A stretch of 64,000 nucleotides of DNA from Bombus terrestris (taxonomy: Eukaryota; Arthropoda; Insecta; Hymenoptera; Apidae): NCBI RefSeq assembly GCF_910591885.1, contig NC_063273.1:10044001-10108000 (forward strand). Reading direction: 5' to 3'. The position numbers were made by a program, and so were the translations under genes. Shown here in pieces: positions 36,860 to 48,652 of this stretch (position 1 is its first letter; every line of letters begins with the position of its first letter). The notes under the pieces are model-generated. The model did not search any database, was not told the DNA's origin, and saw only the letters and a program-made list of their open reading frames with translations.

Positions 36860-38603
36860 CTAATGCTCAGCCTCATCTTTTGTGAATTGGGAACTAACCC
36901 AAGCAAGGCCCCATTTTAAATTCGTTAACAGAAATTTCAATGCCTTGGTCCATTGTTCTTCTGAATTAAATTGTATTCTGAAACGCAAAACATAGAATAC
37001 ATTCATCAAATAGATATAATTAAAAGAATCATACTGATATAAACAATAGTTACTTGATGGAGTAAGAGTTTCCTGTTGCAGAATCTTCTATCTTTCCACG
37101 ATCCATTCTATATGGAAGACAGAATCCACTGTCTCCTTTTTCCACTTGTTCTTTAAATTGTTGCAAACAATCAAGAAACGCGACCATTGCTGCATCAAAT
37201 TTTGTATCCCATAGAAATTTAAATCCTCCACTTCCATATAATGGTAGTTCTCTGTGTTGATCTAAAGCTTCAATGTAACTGTGATTACCAAATGGCACTA
37301 AACGAAAACGTTTAAATGTGAGATTCATTTTTCTAGCAAGAGCTGTTAATAGCAAAGTGGTCTGTCCCCAAGCAGCGTTTATTTCACTCCAATCTACTGG
37401 TGCACTTGGTAATCTACCTAACCGGAAGGAATTTATAGTTCCGAAGTGTCCTGAGTGCCAAATATGAAATGTAGCATTGAAAACGTTTGTTTTCTTCAGT
37501 CTCTCTAGTTGTGAAGCAGCATAAGCTAACTGACACTCCAAGCTAAACAAAATTATTACTGTTAATGAAACAGAAATATGAAAGATATATTTAATGCAAC
37601 AACATGTCATTATTACCTACGGTATTCATCTTCTGCTAATATGAGATCTCTTTTGTGTTTTGAATATTCCTTCCAATACCTTTCTTCTTCACTTTGTAAC
37701 CTTTCCCTTTCCCTTTCTTGTTGAGCTATGGCATTTCTAGTTGCAATTTCTTCCTTTCTCAATGCCTCTAATTCACTTATCATTCTTTCTTCTTCAGATT
37801 TTACATCTTGCAATTCTTTTGTGAGAGTTTCCATTTCTATATCTTCATGACCCTGATGTTGTTGCTCTATTTCTAATTTCTTTAAGTACTCATTATAATC
37901 TGACCATTCCCCTTCAGTCATTCTAAGTTGTTGATCCATTAATAACAAAAGACTATCCGTACATTCATCACAGAGTGGATGATCAGCACAACTGCTACTA
38001 CTAAGGATATCAAACAATGTTGCCCGTACCTTCAACAAATAAATTCCATTAATATTTCTTGTAACTAAGTAGTATAAATTTTAAATACCTTTAAATGATG
38101 ACTTAAACTTTCTGTTTCCCCAGAGTCCCCAACTAACATGAATCCATTTGTTCCATTTGCAGATTCAGTTAATTTAAATGGCGGCACTAAATGTTCCATA
38201 CTTCCACTTTGGGGCTCTAGCTCACCCACTACATGTTGTTGAATAGGAACTATATTAATTAAATTGAATTAATATAAATAAAATATTGATGGTATATCAA
38301 TTGTTTTAAATAATTGAAAGGGATGAATATAATCACTCTTAAGATATAAATAAATCATAAAAAGTCGTAAAATAGCATAATTTAAAAATACTATTACGGG
38401 GAAAGAATGTTATCTCATCTTTCTTCTTAATAGAGATAAAATAAGCAATGAAACCTATAAAGTCATATAGTTCGAAATAGAAATTACCTACGTGAAAGTT
38501 CGGCTAGCGTGTGTTCTCCGAGATGATAAAAACTTGGATCTAGTCTGAGAGGTTGTAGACATCGTTGACACGCAAAACTCACATTACTTTTCATATCAAC
38601 CAT
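36860..38603 (-). CDS. Atg6: Beclin-1 / Atg6, autophagy initiation protein
   Basis: Five coding exons on the minus strand: 38603-38492, 38249-38089, 38029-37617, 37542-37054 and 36977-36860. They total 1293 nt and 430 aa, against about 450 in human and about 420 in fly. Every junction keeps frame and uses GT-AG. Domains: N-terminal CxxC (CQRC, 12-15); BH3-like segment (about 83-102, ending LFDILSS); second CxxC (CDEC, 111-114); acidic coiled coil (about 130-245); and the membrane-binding BARA domain from about 246, with TNVFNATFHIWHSG and LGRLPSAPVDW. The C-terminus has LTNLKWGLAWVSSQF. Beclin-1 is the scaffold of the Vps34 PI3-kinase complexes, pairing with Atg14 or UVRAG to drive autophagosome formation and endosomal sorting. 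The aromatic finger reads Phe338-Leu339-Trp340 where the human protein has FFW. Confidence 0.97.
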
Positions 38604-39682
38604 TTTGATATTTGGTTATTGAAAAGTAACTTCGGCTTCCGATGAACTCGGTACACTATTTATAAATACGCATTTGACGCTTGGAAGACAGGGTCAGCTG
38701 ATTTTACTTCTAGAATCTTCCGCAAGGAGACGCTGGTATCTGCGTATAATTTCTGTTTGGCTTATAGAATTTTGTTTTTACAAATAAAATTAAAACAAAA
38801 AGATGCTGGGGAAAATTATCAATTCTAAATTATATTAAGAAAAGCATAAAAAGAAGCACACAAATTACGTATATTTCATATAACAAACTTTTATTGTACA
38901 CAAATATCGCAGGAAATTAACTTTTAACAATAAAAGAGGTAAAATTAATATTTTTATAATTTTTGATTTAAATTTTTTGTCTTAATATTATTATAATGTA
39001 AAATAAATTTAACAATTTTCAAGAAAATATCGCTTATTGAACTTTAAGTAACCAGGTTAGCCAACGTTTCCAATATTATTCTAAAAATTAGAACTGGCCG
39101 GAACAAAATACGTGCGTCATCTAGCGGTAATTCGTAGAGTAGTACGAAATTGGTAAATTAAACTGGTAAAAATGTAAAGAAAGATTCTCTTGCTATATCC
39201 TATGCTGTATTTAACTATTAGGTTGTATCGTTGGAGAGAAAATTACTGGATACTGCATCTAATTGCAACAAAAAAATAATATAAACATAAGTATAAAGTA
39301 AAATTACAATTTTCTACTAATAAATAATTGTATTTCGTATCAAAAAGAATATCGTCTTTAATTATCTTCTCTGTTCTTTATTCAACTTCATTTGTTTGAA
39401 TTTTAAACAATGCACTACGAAAATATTGGAAATATTTCTGATCTTTTTCAGGAAATCCTTTACTCGTGTACGTATATGCATCTTCTAACGAGCAAAGGGA
39501 AATATTGAAAATTTATCATCGTTCCTAGTCCCAGACTTTCATAATTCGTTGACCGGGAGAATATTTATGACGTTAATATTTCAATTTCTCACGCGGTTGC
39601 GCGAAAGCAGTCGCGTGCCATCTATCCAATAAGGGATCGTCTAGGCGAAGCTCTGACGCGGGCAATCTGCTCACGAAAATTT
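38604..39682. promoter_or_regulatory. Divergent intergenic region between Beclin-1 and the candidate + strand gene
   Basis: About 1.1 kb between two predicted start codons pointing away from each other. The part next to Beclin-1 (38604-38760) and the part at 39540-39682 have higher GC and CpG; the middle is strongly AT-rich. No clear TATA box is seen at either end. A shared bidirectional promoter is possible but the spacing is rather wide. Confidence 0.35.
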
Positions 39683-41757
39683 ATGCGTCAATATGTGTTA
39701 TTCCGTTTGAAGTAAGTAACTGCATAGTATTTTTCTGGATATTCTATTACTGTTTATTGTCTATTATTATCCTTATTTAATAAGTACGTGTTTATATAAT
39801 AGTTTATTGGATATTACTATCACAAAGTTATACATGTATATGTATAGTTTCTTGTTCCTTTTCCCTTAAGCATGTATTTTATATATTTTTTTCTAATAGC
39901 TTCTGTCATATGGTTTCGAGACAGTATTTGAGTTCGTCTACTTTTTTTTTTTTTGTGTAATTAATTTCGCTCTTATACATTTGTTTTAAATCTTTGATTT
40001 TCTTTCCCATTAGATGATTTCAGAAATTATTTCGAAGATGTAGAGGGCGCCCTGACAATTAACAGTCAATTCGGTGATTTTGAATACGGATTTGCTGACG
40101 CCATGATTTATTGTAATAAAGGTAAGAGATATAATGTATACGAATTACTTTTATTTAATTAATAATTATTTTTAATGAAAAACGCGTAATATATTTTATA
40201 TACAATTGATATATGTACAAATATATCAAATATGCCCTTCATAACACATAATTCATATATAATATAGTTAAATTATAAATAATTTTATATTTCATTCAAA
40301 ACGTTAAGATGAAAGTGGAAAAGGCTAAAGAATCATTTTTATAATTCGAGAATCTTGAATCATTTCTTTATTTTAAATTATTTCTTCGTTCCAATCTATA
40401 TTGTAAAGTAAAATTGTGAATAATTTAATACAATAAATTTTTATACATTATAGATTTTGCTACTTTACAACACGAAAACGATATAACTTTCTCATTTTGC
40501 TACGTTTCACACGTAAATTCTCTAGTGTAACATCACCACTGATACTTTATCAACAAATCTTTTAAATGCTCAGACACAAAAATTGTCGAATATTTATAGA
40601 ATATCACATAGCTTATTTCTGAAAAATATGTTTCGCTAAAAACTTTGATAACAAGCAGGTGCAGTATAATTTTTTAAATCAGTTATGTTATCTTTACGCT
40701 TTTCTTATATATGTGACAGTACACAAAAATATTTTATAACATTTACAAATAGTATTTTACATCTATTTATATCTATTTTAAATGCGTAATTCGTTTCTGT
40801 AACATTGCTTATGTTAATTTGTAAAATAAATAATAGTTGGTTTTGATAGTTTTAGAAAAAATAGCAATACTTTTCTAAATAAACGTTGAATTACTAAGTT
40901 CTTGTTATTTTCAGAGAGTTTTTGTGATCTTGCGCGATCAGTAGAATCACTGTTTGCTTTGTAATAATATTTTCAATTATATAAATTATATAATTAATCA
41001 TTTATTAAAAAGAATTTATAATTTCTCTAAATACATTTTAATAATTGTAAATTCAATTAGAATTCATACGCGAAATTAGAGTCAGTGTTTGTTTGCCGAT
41101 TTGTATATTTCTTTTAAATGTTTGCTTTTGGTATTAGAATCAGTATTTCTCTCAAGAGGACTTAATCTTTCCAGGAGCAAAAAATAGTAAGCATCTTTGT
41201 ATATACAATAGCAATATAATAATGAAGAAATAAAATGTGTTCGAAACTTTGAAAAAGTTAAAAGTAAACATTTTCTGTAGTTTCTATTTCTATCATGGGG
41301 CCAATGAGTCCTTTGTAATGACAACCTTTGTGTTGCAAGATCCGAAGATGTGAGTATTTTTTAATATTGCACTTCAATTAATTCTATTCCATCATTATTA
41401 GGATTTCAATTTTCATTATTATTATCATTAAAATTTAGTTGTTACAAATTCTCAACTAAAATTTAATTCTCAAGTAATATTAGTTTGAGAATAGATTGTA
41501 ATATTCTGTTTTGTTCAAGATTTTCCACAACCACTACCATGAGAATGGGCTGGTTTCTCTTTGATGACGGTCTGCGCGATATTTGTCCCTGGGCTATTGC
41601 AGCACTGAAGGCAACGTTTTTGGTATCTAACCGTGAGTCGCATACATTTTTGTTCCTCCGATCATTCAATCATGGCGTGCGATAAAAGGTCCGAATCAGT
41701 ACGGATGATTGGTTAAGTCATGTAGATTTTATGATTTTATGATGAACAGAATTTTAA
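39683..41757 (+). CDS. Candidate six-exon gene, 120 aa, family not recognised
   Basis: Hand-assembled exons: 39683-39711, 40024-40121, 40915-40960, 41281-41349, 41520-41632 and 41750-41757, totalling 363 nt and 120 aa. All junctions are GT-AG with matching phases. Several sites are strong: gtaagt after exon 1, gtaaga after exon 2, gtgagt after exons 4 and 5, ttttctgtag before exon 4, and ttctgttttgttcaag before exon 5. Exons 2, 4 and 5 are richer in GC than the AT-rich DNA around them. Peptide landmarks: NYFEDVEGALTINSQFGDFE in exon 2, HGANESFVMTTFVLQDPK in exon 4 and WFLFDDGLRDICPWAIAALK in exon 5. If the exon 3 donor (gtaata) is not used, the frame stops at 40964 and gives 58 aa. An alternative exon 2 acceptor at 40012 would imply another first exon. 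The start context is weak (aaatttATG) and no AATAAA was found downstream. The gene is head to head with Beclin-1. Confidence 0.5.
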
Positions 41758-44700
41758 TGAGTATAGTGATTGCGGGACTAGAGAAAACATTATATAAGCG
41801 ATTTATCATGTACCATCGCGAAATGCAATTCAATTACAAATTAATTAATTAATTTCTATGCCATTCGTGAAACAAACGCGTTTATGTATGTATATTGTGT
41901 TATGATTTTCGATTTTAATGCATATAGCTTCAACGTGTTCATAATATGAGACGGTAAAGTTAAACTGTGGTAAGTTCGATGGTCGATATAGTAGGGAACC
42001 GGGAACTGGGAACCGGGTTAAGTATACAGGGCAGCACAGATGATGTATAGAAGTGTGGCAATTGGCGAAATATGTACGAATCGAATTGAAACTAGGAATT
42101 AACAAATTTTGTTATATCTATATAACGAAAGATCCTAATGGTATCTCCATTATTAATAATTTATCTCTGTGCGTGTTAGTTTCCATTATTTTTTAATCAT
42201 TTATTTTATTATATTAATAGTACTGGTAACATTTATCAGTATTATATCATCGTAAGTTATTGTGATTTTGCATTATTTATTAATAATTCATTTAATTTAC
42301 TCATTTCGAAAAAAGAAATTATCAAACAATATACATATTATAGCGTTTGTCGGTACGGTAGAAAGTAAGTTGGTACCATAGACGAGCTATATTGGTACAT
42401 CTTCACAATAGACATATCGACACACTGTTTTTCACAAATTTTATAAGAGGGCAGTAATAGAGTTCCTGGTTGCTTCTGCCCTCTGTACGGGAGGTCTTTA
42501 AATACTTTTAATTGAGAGAATGTACAAAATAGGCGATAAAACTTAGCATACATTTTTAAAATTTATCATTAATTCCATTATTTCAATTATTGCATAAAAT
42601 TCATGTTTCCCATAATGGAAAGTGGTATTCTAATTCCGAACTGCTTGTTCCAAGGATTCTTCCATTTCATCCATTTCAACAGACAATTTTTCTCATTCTA
42701 AGCAGACATCCAAGCAATTACTTCACCATTCTTCCAATTACTATAGTCTATCACGCAGTTCACAAAATCTCTCAAGAAAGAATTCTGCAAAAGTGCAACG
42801 AATCTATCTACGGTTAATCTCCGCGTTTTCTAAACTCTTTAAACTAAGTGAAATAAGAAAAGAACATGAAAAGAGGAAAAAAAAAACAAGCTAAATCCCG
42901 AACATGTCCACGAATCCAGCGGCGTTTAAAAAGAAGCAGGATATCTGTCGGTAGGGCCACGCCCGGTCGCCAATCACAGCCAGTACCGAGCTTCGACGTG
43001 GATCCTTTGTGTCCTCCGGACCCTTTTAAGTCGCTCTTTCTGACTCTCGGGAGCCCAGGGACTCGGTGGCCATCTCTGGACGTCCATTAAATACAGAAAT
43101 GAGCCTTCCAAGAGCGCCACGAACGGGTCGAACCAGATCCTCTGGTCGGGGCCCCGACCATCGTAGGAAAGAACGAACCGGCAGAAAATAAGAAAGTGCA
43201 AAAGAGAAAGGCTATAGGATAAAGAAGGATAGAGCCGGGTCAGACCGGGCCACGTTTAGCTGAGGTCGCCCCGGGCCCCCAGACCATTAACAAGGAGCGG
43301 AGCAATTTATGGACCGGCTCGCTCATTTCCACTTTATTATTATTTTCTCATCTCATAGATGGTCTTCTGCATCGTTTTGTTCCGTTCGTTCCCTCGGCAC
43401 GCTGTTCCTCTCCACGTCGTAGCGGTCGTTCCCTCTTCTGTTTCCGTTTGGCCCTCTCCTTCTCTCCCGGAATTAATACCCACGGCGGAACCGGGAGAGC
43501 CGGTGGCGCAACACCGGAGTCGTCGATGAGCCTCGAATGGAACTCACAGCCGGGCAAAAAATTGCGGAACGCGAAATATTATTGCTCGGGACCGCCTCTG
43601 CTCCCTCTGCCCCGACCAACCGTCAATAATGCCGTATAGCCGGCCGTTCCTCTCTTTCGCTAATTCCACCGAGTCTTCCACTCTCTGCTCCCGGAAGTCT
43701 TCCATTTTTACCTTTCTCTGACGACCGCGATATCGCAATTATATCGAATCATTCATTATATCCGATATAATACGGAATTTAATAAGCATCATGAGCTACA
43801 TACTTGCTTAAAAAGTAATATCCTCTAGTCGTTAACAATCAACTTGAAACACATCTTTCTATCACTATTGTAAGGGGGCTATATGTGTTAGTCGATTTGT
43901 AACATTCGTTTGCTCAATATCAATCGTAATGATTAAACGTTCGTTGTCCCAACGATACCCAAGAGTACGTAACCGAAGGAAAGGATCAAAGGGGTCAATT
44001 CGGAGTCGACGTACACGATCGTCGAACACCGTGGCTGGCGAGGTACAGAGCCAGCTCGGCGACCGTGCACGTCGTTCTAAGTAAGTAACGTTTCTCGGTG
44101 ATATAACCTCGCGTGACGGTGTGCCACCACTCGCCCCGATAAATCCTCGGTGCGCGAGTTAATTTTAAACGGTCACGACTTCCAGCGGCGATGACAACGC
44201 GGTGTACGCCAACCTTTCCCTGCCGATAGTCTGCCGTCAGCATCACCCGCGGCTCGTTCAACCTCTATCGGCCACAAGCTCGAAGATGAGCTCTCCATTT
44301 TACGACTGGGGGCCACGGTGAATGCGCGGACGCACGGTTGCTGAACGAAATAGGCGGCTTTCGTTGCCTCTTCACCGGGATGGAGGTGGACCGAGTCTCG
44401 CAAAGGCTCCGATCTCCTTTACCCTTATTTCTGCTTCTTTTTTTTGTGTTATTTGTTCAGTCCCTCGCGGCCAGTCGAGCCTTCGTTTTCGCTGTTTTCT
44501 ATAGCTGGCTCGCCCATTGGCGCAAGGGTAGTTGTTATGAAATTAGCATGAGCGATCGGGCCGAGGCTACGTAGGTAATCGCTTGCAAGGCTCCACGTTG
44601 GGATTGGATAAGCCGGTTGGAACCGGATGCTTTGCCCTGTGCCGCCAATCGTGAGCCCGAGACGGTACCATCGCCACGTCCCATTGGCCTGCAACGATTT

Positions 44701-46500
44701 ACGAGCCTTTTGCCCCCAACGTCTTTGCCCCGTCGATGAAGAAGATCTTCCACTCTTTCCACGCACCCCCGTGTGTTCCGTTTTGGTTTCTTCTTCATTC
44801 CACGTACGCCGTTGCAATTAAGAGTTCCGATGTCTCAATGGAAGCTGCGTGTCGAGATTACACCGCAGTCCCGAGCTATGCATCTCTGAACGACCAGCTC
44901 GTTCGGTTAACTAATTGCGTTCATTAGGCGATGTCACTTATTGAGGGATTCTTCCGATCGGGGCGGGATTGTATCGCGCCAGGCGAGAATTTTTCGAGAC
45001 TTTGACGAAGGATATTACAATAGACGCGTGTTCTGCTGAACTATGGTTTCGACGAATAAACCGAAACGATGAAATACGAAGATTATGGAGGAAAAATACG
45101 ATGAGTCATATTTCCTATTTTTCTTTACAGAGAAGCAGCTTTTAAATTTCGTTCGCTTTCAATGTTATGTCATCGTGTTTCTTCGAAATATTTAAAACAT
45201 TGTTTGTCATAAAATTAAGATATCAGAGACGTTAAAATGTTGCTTATGTTAATAAATATGCTTTTGATTTCTGCAAAATTTCGTCAACTTCTCAGCTATT
45301 TTTAATCTTTGTTTAATTTTAAAGCTACGTCTCTAGGCCAAAACAGACTTATATTTTTGATAAATTCATAAAGCCAGTTCATCGGAACACGCATCCGCTG
45401 TAACCACAGCCTTAGAAGCGAATGTTAATCATTTAAGAAGCGTGATGCGTATTAATGCGATATCTGGCCTGTTTTTAATTAACTCTCTGCCACGATGTTA
45501 AGGGCGGGGAAAGTATTTCGATTCGGACAGAATTCCTCGAAGTACGTCGCATATATTTGCATACAGAAAGATTCAATTACGAACACAGAAACGCTGCATC
45601 TGTTAATTTTTTTCCCAACTGGTGGCAATTTTATTGAGACGTGTATTTATGCCTCCTATAATTAAAGCAACGTTGGGCGACCGTGTATTCTTCCTTATAA
45701 ATTACGTAACACGTTCATTTGTTACTCGTTTCTTATTCCATGTCGTACCACCTATGCTATATATTACTTCACTGCATTGTATTAATTGATAAACCAGTTA
45801 GATCAACCTGCCAATCCTATATACGTTCTATCGTACACCATCCATATTGGTTCTTCGTAGAAAGGAAATAGGAAACTTTCTTGAAGCTACACATCGTACC
45901 TTCTTTATAAAAAGGCCCACAATTCGAGAAACGTATTTTTCTAACATTCTAACATTCTCGTTCAAAAGATTTTTCTTCCCGTTAAATTCTACGTACCAAA
46001 TGGTACGACATTACGTTTAAACACAAATACGTTTCTTAATTGTGTCCGTTTCGGAGCAACACATTTACTAGAAATCCGATTTTCATCATCCACGATGTTG
46101 TATGTTAAAAAATAGGTTTCATACGACACCTATCTGTTTCTATCTTATAAAACTTCGCATATGCAGAGCATAGGGGAAAATGTAAGTGTGACTCCTCTTG
46201 TCTTCCAAAATGTCAAGTCAAATACAATAATCTAAACTAAATAACTTGCAGCTTGTAAAGTTTGTTTCCGCTTTATAAGTTTGTCATCGTTGTGCAAGAG
46301 AAATGTAATACCGAAAGCTTGTATCTTGCGACTCGTCAAATTCCACTAACGACATTACTTAGATCGTGCAAAAGGCTCCAGCTAGTTACGATCTTTCTAC
46401 TTGCAAAAATGCTGAGCTTTCTCAAATAAAGCGACACGTTTATCAATCCCCTGGCAATTAAAAGGCAAAATCACGAAGGAACGTTGCTCTCGCCCCTTTC
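41758..46500. other. Non-coding stretch, no supported gene
   Basis: AT-rich to about 42.8 kb, then CpG-rich blocks at 42.9-43.7 and 44.0-44.95 kb, then AT-rich again. Both CpG-rich blocks give overlapping frames on both strands (for example 44449-44817 on the minus strand) rich in Arg, Ser and Pro, with no family resemblance. They could be promoters, enhancers or untranslated exons of distant genes. A donor-like gtaagt occurs near 44082. Confidence 0.5.
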
Positions 46501-47160
46501 GAATTCCCATCATTCGTATTTAATTACATACATATCAATAATTAGAGGGCAGGAATGGCGAGCGCGCGACGCTCGATATCGGTCCCGTGCATCAGCCCTC
46601 ATCGTCCGATATTATCGTCCAACGAAACTAATTACACGCGCCGTGGCCCGCAATTAATACGCGTCGCGGGCCTCGCGGATCCTCCCGTCGGAATTGAGTC
46701 GTCGGCCCTGAACGGATTCGTTCCAGCGCTCTCGTTTCGAACGAGAGCCGAGATCGGTTCGTCCGGTGTTGCAGGCCTGTATTCGACCCTTTTTTTGCGC
46801 GGTCCCCGGTGAAATTTCGTGGCGAGGTCCATGAATGGAATCCAGGGGCCGAACGACAGTAGCTCGAGCTGCTGGAGCGACAGAGAAAGTCGTTTGACGT
46901 TTGACATGACTCGAACTGACAGCCGCCTTGTGTAAGACAGGAATTGTGCATCGTGAAACCGACACTCTCGGGGTCCGTGGCGCGCCCGTCAGGGGACCAA
47001 GATGCGATTTTGGGACCGTCGGGGATGATGGATTCCCGTCACGCGCACCATCCTCTTGCGGCCACAGTGGAAAGCTTCTGCTAGGCGCTGTTGGTTCTTC
47101 TTCTGGAGTTTGGTCAACGATAGAACTCATCAAACTCGTCAAAGTGGCGCACTTTATATT
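46500..47160. other. CpG-rich block with conserved-looking repeat pieces
   Basis: GC- and CpG-rich DNA open in several frames on both strands, so the frames of 85-162 residues here are probably compositional. Three short motifs in its right half (near 46908, 47034 and 47080) recur in the same order at 48.2-48.65 kb. Confidence 0.4.
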
Positions 47161-47264
47161 TTCTCTTTCACTATTAGTAAAAATGTGAGAGCATTTATGA
47201 TAAAATGAATGGCAATGCTTACTTAGGAACAGTTATAATTATATAGAGAGTGGTTGCAGAGAGT

Positions 47265-47475
47265 ATTTTATATTAAGTATTACATCATATTGTATTACGT
47301 TATAATATATCACGTTATATTATATTACATTATATTATATTGTGTTATATTATACTACGTTATGTTAAATAACGTTATGATATACAACGTTATATTACGT
47401 TATATTGTATTACGTTATGTTGTATCATGTTATATTATATTAGGCTATATTATATTACGTTATATTATAATGAGT
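47265..47475. repeat. AT-rich degenerate tandem repeat built on ACGTTATATTATATT-like units
   Basis: About 210 bp of repeated TTATATT, TACGTTATA and AACGTT units. The units are themselves near-palindromic, so the tract could extrude cruciforms. Translation gives a Tyr/Ile-only frame (47254-47523), which is an artefact. Confidence 0.9.
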
Positions 47476-48514
47476 ATTATATACTCTTACTTTTCAATGA
47501 TGTTTTTTTTTATTATGTTGTAACATTTCACCTTCATAGTATTAAATTAAACTTTTGTAGTTGTATGAAAATATATAACGCTAGATGGTTTGAAATTTAA
47601 TATACTCGAATCTAATTGATCAGCATGTAAACGTCTTAATAAATACATCGAATGCAAGTACTTTTTGTATGTCTTCATTGTAGATTTATACTTTTCTTAA
47701 TTAGAGAAGTGAGTAATTTATCTTGATGCATTTTTGAGATATAGTAAGAGCTAGTTCTGTGATACTATGTTTACTTTCTACGTAGTAGGGGCCGGATGAT
47801 ATACGAGGTATTGAAAAGCATGAAAACGGTGGAAAATAGCGCAATAATAATTGCATTTGATATTTTAACGAATTGTCATATTATTGCATATATGCACCGC
47901 ATGTATCAGGTAGAACTTGAATAAGAGGAATCTCTAATAAGATCGTGCGATACCGGCGAATTGAATAAGCGCAAATGACATGCAATAGTGCGTCGTCACC
48001 GGAGAACGTATTCCAAATAAACGTCGTACAAGAAATCGCACTTCGTGTGTTCGTATCTAGACGTCGATCTCACAGGTGTTTATATGATAAATTCATTGGA
48101 TCATAGGTGTCCAAGAAGGAAAATTGGTGTAACGTTCACACCAATCGTTGAGAATAACGTAATTCCTGGTGAAACCGGGATTCTGCATGGTGTGACGTTA
48201 TCTGAGCGTAGATCGATTAATTTCATGCTACAAGTTCTACGTTTGACAGCTGACACGACTGGAAGTGACACCCGTTGTTGGTGCACGCGTATACCCGTTC
48301 ACGCAACACGCTTAAGGAAAGGGAAACGTACGGACACGCACAGACAAAAAGAGAAAGAGATAGAAACGAAACGGTAGGGATGGTTTTTTTCGGTCTGTTT
48401 GGGACCCCTGGTTGGAACAAGGCCCGACTTGGATGATGGATTCCCGTCACGTAGCTCGTTCGCTAAACGTCTCCGGCGAAATTCTCCCGATACGTCTGAT
48501 GCGCGTATACGTAC

Positions 48515-48652
48515 CGCTATAAACGACGTTATTATCGATAATCTTTTATGTAATTCCTTAGCGAATCATTGACTTACGACTGACAGCTCGTGCGATCTAT
48601 GATTTCCATGGTGAACGACCAATCGATGTTCCTTTTCCTGCTTTAGGCGCTG
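48515..48652 (+). repeat. Direct repeat, copy 1 (138 bp)
   Basis: Starts CGCTATAAACGACG and ends GCTTTAGGCGCTG. It is almost identical to 50554-50692, with about five transitions and one single-base indel in a T run. It includes the perfect palindrome ATTATCGATAAT. Similarity ends sharply on both sides. No open frame is shared, and its 3' end resembles a splice acceptor (pyrimidine run then TTTAG). Confidence 0.95.

Noticed and set aside
46654..47142. A 162-residue minus-strand frame in a CpG-rich block
   Set aside because: Several frames on both strands are open here because stop codons are rare at this composition. No domain recognised.
47254..47523. An 89-residue Tyr/Ile-rich frame
   Set aside because: Translation of the AT tandem repeat only.
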